Of a stretch of DNA of 64,000 nucleotides, positions 56,980 to 64,000 are shown piece after piece. Both the position numbers and the translations under genes were made by a program. Source of the stretch: SHLQ01 sp964517125 (GTDB taxonomy: Bacteria; Actinomycetota; Acidimicrobiia; Acidimicrobiales; SHLQ01); NCBI GenBank assembly GCA_964517125.1, contig CAZFBD010000009.1, positions 1 through 64,000 of the forward strand, given 5' to 3'. The notes under the pieces are model-generated. The model ran no database searches. It had not been told where the DNA came from and was given only the letters and a program-made list of their open reading frames with translations. The stretch's first letter is position 1; each line of letters opens with the position of its first letter.

Positions 56980-57968
56980 TCGAACACGTGACCGTCGTCG
57001 GCGCGGGCCTCTCCGGGCTCATCGCTGCACACGAACTCGCCCAAACCGGTGTGTCCGTTGATGTCCTCGACAAGGGACTCGGTGTCGGAGGACGCCTCGC
57101 AACCCGCCGCATCGCCGGCGCCACGTTGGACCATGGAGCGCAGTTCTTCACCGTCCGAGGACAGCGGTTTCGAGAGTTCACCGATGACGCCATCGAGGCC
57201 GGCATCGTCGATGTGTGGTGCCACGGTTTTGGCACCCGGGACCGGTACCCCCGCTACCGGTGTCCAGCCGGTATGACGGCGCTTGCGAAGTGGCTGGCGG
57301 ACCGGACCCGATCCCACGGCGCCACGATCACCACCGACGTGCGGGTCGAATCCGTCGGAGCCGGAACGAACGAGTGGCTCGTGACCGACACCGAAGGCCG
57401 AACTCGACCGACCGACGCCGTGATTCTGACGCCGCCGGTCCCGCAGACTCTCGACCTGCTGCGCATTGGCGGTGTCACCGTCGATGCGCCACTGGACCGT
57501 CAGCTCGACGCACTCAGCTACAAGCCGACGATGGCATTGCTCGTCGTCCTCGACGGGCCATCGGCCGTTCCACGACCCGGTGGTGTCCAACGCACCGAAC
57601 GCGACCTCTTCACGTTCATCGCCGACAACGCCATGAAGGGCATCAGCGACGTTTCCGCATTGACCTTTCATGTGAACGGCCCCACGAGCACTCGTCGGTG
57701 GGACGACGACCCCGAGGAGGTTCGCTCCGACCTTCTGCGAACTGCATCACCGTGGTTCGGCGGCGCCAAGGTGGTCGAATCGCAGCTGAAGACGTGGCGG
57801 TATGCCGGGCCGTACGTACCGTTCCCGGCGCCGTGTGTCGTTGCACATGTGGAACCCGGGCCGCTGGTTCTCGCGGGCGATGCCTTTGCCGGACCGAAGG
57901 TGGAAGGCGCCTTCAACTCGGGACTCGCAGCGGCAGCCGAGATTGCCTCGCGACTACCGGCCAGCTGA
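56976..57968 (+). CDS. Renalase-like FAD-dependent oxidoreductase
   Basis: This 330-residue flavoprotein has VVGAGLSGLIAAHELAQTG (residues 7-25), the GGRLATRR motif following the FAD ribose contact, and TLDHGAQFFTVRG. That combination is typical of renalase-like enzymes, which oxidise isomeric NAD(P)H forms. The C-terminal FAD site appears as LVLAGDAFAGPKVEGAFNSG. It starts at GTG 56976 overlapping the previous stop by 4 bp. Confidence 0.85.
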   Translation: MIEHVTVVGAGLSGLIAAHELAQTGVSVDVLDKGLGVGGRLATRRIAGATLDHGAQFFTVRGQRFREFTDDAIEAGIVDVWCHGFGTRDRYPRYRCPAGMTALAKWLADRTRSHGATITTDVRVESVGAGTNEWLVTDTEGRTRPTDAVILTPPVPQTLDLLRIGGVTVDAPLDRQLDALSYKPTMALLVVLDGPSAVPRPGGVQRTERDLFTFIADNAMKGISDVSALTFHVNGPTSTRRWDDDPEEVRSDLLRTASPWFGGAKVVESQLKTWRYAGPYVPFPAPCVVAHVEPGPLVLAGDAFAGPKVEGAFNSGLAAAAEIASRLPAS

Positions 57969-57986
57969 CTCCGCAACCAACATCCG

Positions 57987-59210
57987 TCAGAAGAACGGGC
58001 TGAACCACATCTCGGGCTCTGGCTCGGGTTCGGCGACCACAACCCGACGCGGCCCCAGTCGCAACGCACGCATGGCCCACGCCCCGAGCATGGGCCCCGG
58101 GGCAAGGAACAAGAACGCCCAGCCCCAACCCCAGGTGTCACGGAGAACCGGCACAAGAAAGATCGTGAACACCGTCAGGGTGAACCCGACCGCAAGCTGC
58201 AACGTCAGCGCCGTCCCGACCCATCGGGCATCGACGACCTCGGTCACGATCGTGGAGAACTGTGCGCTGTCGGCGACGACCCAGAACCCCCATACCAGGC
58301 CCACTCCGACCACGATCACGGTGGGTGCATCGATCAGGAACCCCATCACGAACGCCACCGACGCCGACCACCGCATGGCCAACGCCGCCGCTTCGGACCG
58401 GGTCCACTTGTCGCTCATGCGGCCGGCGTACACCGACCCTGCTGCACCCACGCCAATGACAGCGAAGGCAGCCAGGCTGGCCTGACGGGCCGAGTCGAAC
58501 ACGTCACCGTAGAAGGCAGCGATCCACGCCCACATGGCGTAGAGCTCCCACATGTGACCGAAATACCCCAGGCTCGCCAGGCGAAACTCCCGGTTCCCGA
58601 CGATCGTCCCGATCTGGGAGATGTCGAAGACTGCGGGCTTGGCCGTGTGCGGTCCGTCTTCACCCAACCGGTCGGCGAGCAGTCCGCCAACGACCGTGAT
58701 GCCCGACACGATGAGCAGAAGCGGACGCCAGTCCAATCCACCGATGGCGTTCAGTAGGTGCGGTAGCGCCGACCCCAGTGTGAGTGCACCGATCATGACG
58801 CCGAGTGCATACCCGCGTCCGACCCGATACCAGCTGGACATCGCCTTGAGCGCCGGCGGGTACACGCCCGCAAGGGCAGCACCGGTGACGAGTCTGCCGA
58901 CCAGGGCCAGACCGAAACCATCGGTCAGCACGATCGACGCGTTGGCGAGCGCTGCCAGGCTGGCACCGATCAGCACAAGGCGACGGGGCGGGATTCGGTC
59001 CGCAAGACCCGCCGCCGACGAGAACACCGCACCGATCACAAAGCCCAGCTGCACGGCAATCGTCAGCCAGCTGGACTCCCCGCTCGACAACATCCAGCGA
59101 TCACGCAGCTGGCCGAGCACGGCAGCGGTCGAGAACCACGGCGACATCGCAAAGACGAGCGCGGTGGCAAGAATTGCGAGCTGCCTGCGCTGTTGCCGGT
59201 CCGCGTCCAT
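57987..59210 (-). CDS. MFS transporter
   Basis: This 407-residue major facilitator protein has about 12 membrane helices. The first loop contains GLADRIPPRRLVLIG, a variant of the MFS motif A, and a similar GRMSDKWTRSEAAAL follows in the second half. The C-terminus ends in acidic EPEPEPEMWFSPFF. The substrate is unknown. ATG 59210 is chosen because upstream text is not MFS-like. It converges on the renalase-like gene. Confidence 0.87.
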   Translation of the reverse strand: MDADRQQRRQLAILATALVFAMSPWFSTAAVLGQLRDRWMLSSGESSWLTIAVQLGFVIGAVFSSAAGLADRIPPRRLVLIGASLAALANASIVLTDGFGLALVGRLVTGAALAGVYPPALKAMSSWYRVGRGYALGVMIGALTLGSALPHLLNAIGGLDWRPLLLIVSGITVVGGLLADRLGEDGPHTAKPAVFDISQIGTIVGNREFRLASLGYFGHMWELYAMWAWIAAFYGDVFDSARQASLAAFAVIGVGAAGSVYAGRMSDKWTRSEAAALAMRWSASVAFVMGFLIDAPTVIVVGVGLVWGFWVVADSAQFSTIVTEVVDARWVGTALTLQLAVGFTLTVFTIFLVPVLRDTWGWGWAFLFLAPGPMLGAWAMRALRLGPRRVVVAEPEPEPEMWFSPFF

Positions 59211-59250
59211 GTCTGCGGAACCGCCGGAGTGGCGCTCGGCATTCCGCACC

Positions 59251-60090
59251 TCAGGCGGGCGGCTTGCGGTTGTGGACCTTGCGGATCTCGACGGATGCAT
59301 CACGAATGGCGAACGCATCGAAGTCGAACACCAATGGCACGTGCGCCTCACTCTTCGCCGATCCCGCCCACTCGCTCTCGGTGCCGATCTGCATGTTCTT
59401 GATGAACGGAATCCATTCCTTCGGAACGAAGCAGTAGTCGGTGTGATGGCCCACGCGTCCGAACTCGGGGTCGGGCCGGAAGCGTGTGGGAGCTTCACGC
59501 GGGTCACCGTGCTCGAGGCCGGTGAACTCGTGGTACGCGCTCACATAGCCAGCGGCGTCCAGCACCGCTACCAGTTCGAGCATGTCATGGTTGGGATCGT
59601 TTCGGTGAAAGACCGGGTTGTTGTTGAAGTCGCCCGCGATCACGGTGGGCCCGCCGAGAAACCGTCGGTACAGGGTCATGGCCTGCATGGGCTGCGATGC
59701 CATGGGCTTCGACCGGAACTTCACCTGCGCGCGGTCGTTCAGCGCCCACACGGCCAGCACCTGATGGCTGACCGGACCGCTCACCTGAATCGGGGCAACC
59801 CACTCCAACCGCTGATCCCACCGACCACCGTCGAGCTTGGCGATCGACGGCGGAAACGACAGCACGCCGAGTCCTCGTTGGGCATGTCGCCCGATCCACG
59901 CCATGGAGCTGTGCGCGATCCGGCCCGCTTTCAGCAGCCGAACTTCATTCCCGGCGCGAGCGGCTATGACGACGTTGGCGTCGAGCGCTTCGAGCTTTGG
60001 GTACTTCCGCTCGATCGACGGTCCGACCGTCCACACGACGATTCGATAGCAGCCGTCCGGGCGCGGGGTGATGTCGATCTCGACGGCCAT
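59251..60090 (-). CDS. Divergent endonuclease/exonuclease/phosphatase-fold protein
   Basis: The C-terminal half of this 279-residue protein shows EEP-fold hallmarks: VIAGDFNNNPVF, GRVGHHTDYCFVP and EAHVPLVFDFDA, where the last His replaces the usual S-D-H-x-P. The N-terminal half has a weak match (IVVWTVGPSIERKYPKLEAL). Activity is plausible but not certain. No signal peptide. It lies 40 bp upstream of the MFS gene on the same strand. Confidence 0.7.
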   Translation of the reverse strand: MAVEIDITPRPDGCYRIVVWTVGPSIERKYPKLEALDANVVIAARAGNEVRLLKAGRIAHSSMAWIGRHAQRGLGVLSFPPSIAKLDGGRWDQRLEWVAPIQVSGPVSHQVLAVWALNDRAQVKFRSKPMASQPMQAMTLYRRFLGGPTVIAGDFNNNPVFHRNDPNHDMLELVAVLDAAGYVSAYHEFTGLEHGDPREAPTRFRPDPEFGRVGHHTDYCFVPKEWIPFIKNMQIGTESEWAGSAKSEAHVPLVFDFDAFAIRDASVEIRKVHNRKPPA

Positions 60091-60108
60091 TCGAGCAACG
60101 CTAGAGGA

Positions 60109-61695
60109 TCAGGCGGGGCGAGTCGTCAGCGTCGTGAAACACATCTCGTCGTTGGTGCCGTCGGCCCACAGGATGTACGCCGGCTCCAGATCGGACCTGC
60201 GGAGCGACCGGTCCCAGCCACACTCGACCGTGATGATGTCCTGCGGACCCAGCACGATGCTGTCGACAGGCTCGTAGTTGTACTGCCAGTCGAAGTCCCA
60301 AACGGGAATGTCCAACAGGACGAGTTCGTCGGGGGTGCCCTTGTTGATGGTGAGTCGGAACCAGTCACCGATCTCGTGCATGTGCCCGAACACGGACACG
60401 ATCTCTCCAGTGGCATCGATGAAGCCAGCTGGAATGGAACAGCTCGACGAGGCGAGACCGTCGGTGAGGTGTGCGAAGTCGTCTGGCGTCACGCCGCAGA
60501 TTCGGTTGATTGAATCGTTGCGGACACCTTCGCCGCCGAATCGCTCGAGGGCGTCGGCCATCGCAGCATCGCGGTCACACAATGGGCCGCTCTCAGAGCT
60601 CATACACGGAATCTCCACGGGAGCGAGGAACTCCGAAAGCGTCACGTCCTTGAGATCGGCGTCGGCGGGCTCGAGCCCGAGTTCGAGCGACGATGCATCC
60701 GCGGGCGCTGAGCCCTCGTAGTGATAGTGGATCTGCACGACCACGAACCCGCCTGGCGGAACCCAGAGGCCGTTGCCTTCGGGGTACTCCGTCGCATCCT
60801 GCCCAGGCGCCCAACCCAGGAACATGTCGCTCTCGCCAGCGCCGGAGCCGCCGTAGCACTCCCAGCCGGTGCGTCCATCTTCGCCGTCGCGGGCCTGCGC
60901 ACGCTCCATCGACTCGGGACTCATGAGATAGCCGATGGCGTGGTGAACGACCGACGGTTCGTCGGGCACGAAGTCGAACCCCGTGATCCAGCCACCTTCG
61001 TCCAGCTGAAGGTCGTAGATCTGACAGCGGTAGTCGTCGGTGACGTTCGGGTCACCCATGTACGGCTGAGGTGGAAGCACGACAAGGTCAGGATTCGTCA
61101 ACCCAGCCACAGGAATGGCCGGGCTGATGGAGGTATCGGGCTCCACATCGATGGGTGCTCCATCGGCGACCCAGTCGAGGACCGCCTGAATCTGATCGGG
61201 GCGCAGACTGCGGTCGCCCTTGAAGGCCACACTCTCGCCAGAAGCTGGCCACGGCGGCATGTAGTTGGTGGTGATCACGTCACTCACCAGCAGGTGGGTG
61301 TCCACCACGTCCGCGACCGATTGCAGGTTCCAGTGACTTGCACCCGGGCCGCCATCGAAGTGGCAGACAGCGCACTTCTCTTCGAAGATGGGCTGAATGG
61401 ATGTGCTGAAGTCGCCGTCGTAAACGGCCGGGGTTGGCTCAGCGGTTCCAGCAGCTTCGCTCCCATCGGGTTCAGCCTCTGGCTCGGATTCAGTCGAAGC
61501 ATCGGACGCCACCGTGCTCGTGGTCTCGGCGGCCGATGTGCCGTCGTCAGACGTCGACGCGTCGACGGCTGCGTCATCAGCTGAGGCTGCACTCTCGTCG
61601 GTGGCGACATCCTCGCCACATGCAGCGACCACGACCATCGCCGCGAACACGACGACAAGAAGGTGGCGCAACGAACGGGACCGAAACAGGGTCAT
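60109..61695 (-). CDS. Lipoprotein combining a CxxCH heme site with a copper type II monooxygenase-like domain
   Basis: This 528-residue exported protein has a lipobox VVAAC (Cys26) followed by an acidic, Ser/Thr-rich linker. A CxxCH motif at residues 108-112 (EEKCAVCH) in FSTSIQPIFEEKCAVCHFDG is typical of a heme c-binding segment. The rest resembles PHM-type copper type II ascorbate-dependent monooxygenases: VVHHAIGYL, IHYHYEG, FGHMHEIG and the late EMCFTTLT, which could supply the His and Met copper ligands. ATG 61695 is chosen because it gives the lipoprotein signal. It may oxidise a small molecule outside the cell. Confidence 0.75.
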   Translation of the reverse strand: MTLFRSRSLRHLLVVVFAAMVVVAACGEDVATDESAASADDAAVDASTSDDGTSAAETTSTVASDASTESEPEAEPDGSEAAGTAEPTPAVYDGDFSTSIQPIFEEKCAVCHFDGGPGASHWNLQSVADVVDTHLLVSDVITTNYMPPWPASGESVAFKGDRSLRPDQIQAVLDWVADGAPIDVEPDTSISPAIPVAGLTNPDLVVLPPQPYMGDPNVTDDYRCQIYDLQLDEGGWITGFDFVPDEPSVVHHAIGYLMSPESMERAQARDGEDGRTGWECYGGSGAGESDMFLGWAPGQDATEYPEGNGLWVPPGGFVVVQIHYHYEGSAPADASSLELGLEPADADLKDVTLSEFLAPVEIPCMSSESGPLCDRDAAMADALERFGGEGVRNDSINRICGVTPDDFAHLTDGLASSSCSIPAGFIDATGEIVSVFGHMHEIGDWFRLTINKGTPDELVLLDIPVWDFDWQYNYEPVDSIVLGPQDIITVECGWDRSLRRSDLEPAYILWADGTNDEMCFTTLTTRPA

Positions 61696-61744
61696 ACCCC
61701 ATGTTACGGACGATCGGCGTCGCAGTTGAGGCGCCGCTACGGAA

Positions 61745-62551
61745 TCAACCGTCGGTGCTGGCCGACCCGGTGAAGCTGCCCTGCGCACGTCGACGTCGCC
61801 GCATCTCGCTCCGGCTCGGCGGTGGAAGGTCGGGCGTGTAGCCAGGCGTGAACGCTCGTAGGCCGGCACCTCCGGCAGCGGCGGGCGGCGTCGAACACGG
61901 AATCGAGATGTTGTCGATCCAGATTCCCTCGAAGTCGTTGTATGCGCTGTCGACGGTGTCGAACGTGATGGCGATCTGTGCGCTCTGACTGGCCCAGGCG
62001 GACAGATCAAAGGTCAGGCGCTGGAACGCTCCGCTCGTGCCGCCGTCGTGGAAGACCTGGTACAGGGTGGCGGCCGGTCCGGCGGTTGGCAGCATGGAGA
62101 TGGTGAAGACATCCCAGTTGCCGTTGCCGGTCCACAGTTCGATCTCGCGCCACACGTCCATCTCGAGATCCATCGCGCCGGACGCAGGCAACGTGAAGAC
62201 TGGGCTCGTCACGGTTCCGCCGTTCGCGGCTCCCGTGTTGTACGTGCCACCCACGCCGTTTCCGTAGTGCATGGAGTTTGACGGACTGACCGAACGGCCG
62301 CTCGACACGCCCCAGAGTCCCCCACCCGATCCGGCCGTGTTGTCGATGGACCAGCCTTCGGTCGTGCCGGTGTCGAAGCAGTACACCGTCGGGCAACTCG
62401 ACAGTCCCGACGGGGTCGCTGCGGCCACAGGCTCGGCAAGTGTCATGACGACGGGCGCCGTCCAGGCAACACCGCCCGCGACAAGGGCGCGTTGCATCAT
62501 CGAACGTCGGGACAGCGAAGTCTCAGCTGAGGAGAGGGCGGGCTCACTCAT
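61745..62551 (-). CDS. Tat-exported surface protein
   Basis: This 268-residue protein has a twin-arginine signal (SRRSMMQRALVAGGVAW, Arg15-Arg16). The mature part is beta-rich with repeated Gly/Thr/Ser and aromatic residues (TEGWSIDNTAGSGGGLWGV, SAYNDFEGIWIDNISIP), resembling carbohydrate-binding or MAM-like jelly-roll domains. A Pro-rich, then Arg-rich tail follows. No enzyme motif was seen. ATG 62551 is preferred to the in-frame ATG at 62560. Confidence 0.65.
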   Translation of the reverse strand: MSEPALSSAETSLSRRSMMQRALVAGGVAWTAPVVMTLAEPVAAATPSGLSSCPTVYCFDTGTTEGWSIDNTAGSGGGLWGVSSGRSVSPSNSMHYGNGVGGTYNTGAANGGTVTSPVFTLPASGAMDLEMDVWREIELWTGNGNWDVFTISMLPTAGPAATLYQVFHDGGTSGAFQRLTFDLSAWASQSAQIAITFDTVDSAYNDFEGIWIDNISIPCSTPPAAAGGAGLRAFTPGYTPDLPPPSRSEMRRRRRAQGSFTGSASTDG

Positions 62552-62666
62552 GCAGATCAATCGACCGAAACATCACCTGCATGAGCGAATTCACCCGACC
62601 AAGGGTCCCCACACACACCCACCGCGCATCCCACAATGGAAATTCGACACCCCCCCGGTGACCACC

Positions 62667-63557
62667 ATGACCAACTCCACACCTCCAGCCGACACACGCA
62701 TCAGCACCGACCTGGTGCACGCGCTCGTCAAAGAGTTCATTCCGCAGCTCGCCGATGAACCCATCACCTTTCAGGAGTCGGGTTGGGACAACGAGATGCA
62801 CCGCGTCGGCGACGACCATGTGCTCCGGCTGCCACGTCGAGCGCAGGCTGCCGAGCTTGTACGCAACGAACAACGGTGGTTGCCCGAACTTGCGCCGAAT
62901 CTTCCGCTGACCACTCCGGTGCCGGTGTTCGCCGGCAAACCGTCGCTCGGCTACCCCTTCGCCTGGAGTCTGCTCCCCTGGCTGAAGGGTGTGCCGTTGG
63001 TGCACTCCCCCGCACTTGCACAGGACAAGCTCGTCGACGACCTGGCCTCATTCCTCAATGCGTTGCACGTGCCAGCTCCCGATGACGCCCCCGAGAATCC
63101 GTTTCGGGGCATCCCCCTCGCCGAGCGCGACGACAAGATGCGCACCTACGCCGCCGACTGTGGCGAACTGATCGACCACGACCGGGTGATCGAGCTGTGG
63201 GAAGAACTCTCCGACGCACCGGTCTGGGGCGGAGAGGACCTGTGGCTCCACGGCGACCTGCACCCACTCAACCTGCTCGTCCGGGGCGGACGGCTGTCTG
63301 CCGTCATCGACTTCGGCGACCTCACCTCGGGAGACCCGGCAACGGACCTTGGCGTTGCCTGGATGCTCTTCGACGCCGAGGGCCGAGCCGCCTTCCGCAA
63401 GGCACTGCACATCGACGGGCACACGGTCGACATCCACACCTGGACCCGGGCCCGCGGTTGGGCACTGTCTTTCGCCGTCACCGTGCTCGCCCATTCCGAC
63501 GGGGCACCGGCGATGCGTCGGATGGGACTGGCAACCATGAGCCAGGTACTCGGCTGA
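62667..63557 (+). CDS. Aminoglycoside phosphotransferase (APH) family kinase
   Basis: This 296-residue small-molecule kinase has the catalytic loop LHGDLHPLNLLV and the metal-binding VIDFGDLTSGDPATDLG, plus a preceding N-lobe with VLRLPRRAQAAELV. Family members phosphorylate antibiotics, sugars, choline or homoserine; the substrate is not predictable. ATG 62667 is chosen, with GTG 62658 nearby. It is divergent from the Tat-exported protein gene. Confidence 0.85.
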   Translation: MTNSTPPADTRISTDLVHALVKEFIPQLADEPITFQESGWDNEMHRVGDDHVLRLPRRAQAAELVRNEQRWLPELAPNLPLTTPVPVFAGKPSLGYPFAWSLLPWLKGVPLVHSPALAQDKLVDDLASFLNALHVPAPDDAPENPFRGIPLAERDDKMRTYAADCGELIDHDRVIELWEELSDAPVWGGEDLWLHGDLHPLNLLVRGGRLSAVIDFGDLTSGDPATDLGVAWMLFDAEGRAAFRKALHIDGHTVDIHTWTRARGWALSFAVTVLAHSDGAPAMRRMGLATMSQVLG

Positions 63558-63604
63558 AGGTCCCGAGCCGAAGCCTGTTGATGCATGCCCGTTAGGGTGC
63601 ACCA

Positions 63605-64000
63605 ATGTCGACTCCCAGAGATGCCGTCATCGACGCACCAAATCGTGACGCTGTCCAGAAGCGCACGTTGCGCGTCCTCTGGGGTGCGTCGCTGCTGAGC
63701 CGCGGCGCGGTCTCATCGATGTTCCCCGTGTCGGTGCTCGCAATCAAGGAACTGCTCGGTTCCGATACGTGGGCTGGTCTGTCGACTGGTGCGAGCACGA
63801 TCGGTTCAGCAGTGAGTGCAATTCTGCTCGCCACCTTCATGAAGCGGCGAGGTCGCAACCCTGGCATCACGGTGGGGTTCATCGTGGCGGTGCTCGGCGC
63901 AATCCTCGGCATCCTCGCAATCGAGTTGGGCAGCCTGCTGCTCTTCCTGCCGGCCATGGTGCTGGTCGGCTCCGGCTCCGGCACGTCGAACCTGTCTCGG
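63605..64000 (+). CDS. MFS transporter, 3' end outside the window
   Basis: The first 132 residues of a major facilitator protein are visible: a short polar N-terminus, then helices with the SLLSRGAVSSMFPVSVLAIK loop, STGASTIGSAVSAILLATFM and a basic KRRGRNPGIT loop like MFS motif A. The start at ATG 63605 follows the APH gene by 47 bp on the same strand. The gene continues beyond 64000. Confidence 0.8.
   Translation, partial: MSTPRDAVIDAPNRDAVQKRTLRVLWGASLLSRGAVSSMFPVSVLAIKELLGSDTWAGLSTGASTIGSAVSAILLATFMKRRGRNPGITVGFIVAVLGAILGILAIELGSLLLFLPAMVLVGSGSGTSNLSR

Overview
The window is about 64 kb of high-GC DNA from an actinobacterium. Family content points to the class Acidimicrobiia (Ilumatobacter-like). 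Supporting markers are an F420-type luciferase-like oxidoreductase, a TIGR03086 mycothiol-type protein, an SCO6745-family protein, a UPF0182 membrane protein, MMPL transport and GuaB3 next to GuaA. The lineage is an inference from gene families. No rRNA, tRNA, CRISPR array, insertion sequence or prophage was seen; this is ordinary chromosomal backbone with a small surface-polysaccharide locus.

The most important content is two genes that standard gene calling would break. At 4641-5117 an AhpC/TSA-type thiol oxidoreductase carries an in-frame TGA where the family has the first Cys of its CPYC motif, giving U-P-Y-C. At 54331-54591 a SelW-like (Rdx family) protein carries an in-frame TGA in its C-x-x-C/U motif, giving C-V-P-U. 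Each TGA is followed by a hairpin with a 6-bp upper stem and a 5-nt apical loop (AGTTG and CGTGA). Each loop starts 16-17 nt after the TGA and has G then T at positions 2-3, the geometry of a bacterial SECIS element. Together they indicate that this organism inserts selenocysteine. No selA, selB, selC or selD gene lies in the window.

Layout. 1-6.9 kb: frameshifted MMPL transporter, LLM oxidoreductase, a patch of GGTGCC-N-GGCACC palindromes, amine oxidase with DinB, the selenoprotein peroxiredoxin-like gene and an acyl-CoA dehydrogenase. 6.9-18.7 kb: UPF0182 protein, DivIVA-like protein, PDZ/Lon-like protease, HEAT-repeat protein and a heterodimeric ABC exporter. 18.9-25.6 kb: membrane-anchored propeller-like protein, Ser/Thr kinase with an extracellular sensor, and a GGDEF-EAL protein. 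25.7-31.6 kb: pyrophosphatase, guaB3-guaA and a NarL-type two-component system. 31.7-38.2 kb: polysaccharide genes (membrane glycosyltransferase-like protein, polyprenyl-phosphate sugar transferase, two glycosyltransferases, alkaline-phosphatase-fold protein). 38.2-42.3 kb: a five-gene minus-strand run (HhH-GPD glycosylase, class IV aminotransferase, small protein, Nudix, PLP decarboxylase).

42.4-50.6 kb: RTX-type secreted protein, nuclease-fold protein, PAS-GGDEF-EAL protein, groES-groEL with two CIRCE operators around a recognisable promoter, a META-domain protein and a zinc peptidase. 50.6-53.4 kb: overlapping tsaE-tsaB-rimI-tsaD genes for tRNA t6A synthesis and S18 acetylation. 53.4-64 kb: P1-type peptidase divergent from the SelW-like gene, a decayed WYL-type regulator, SCO6745-family protein, histidine phosphatase, renalase-like flavoprotein, MFS transporters, a copper-monooxygenase/CxxCH lipoprotein, a Tat-exported protein and an APH-type kinase. 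The last MFS gene runs off the end.
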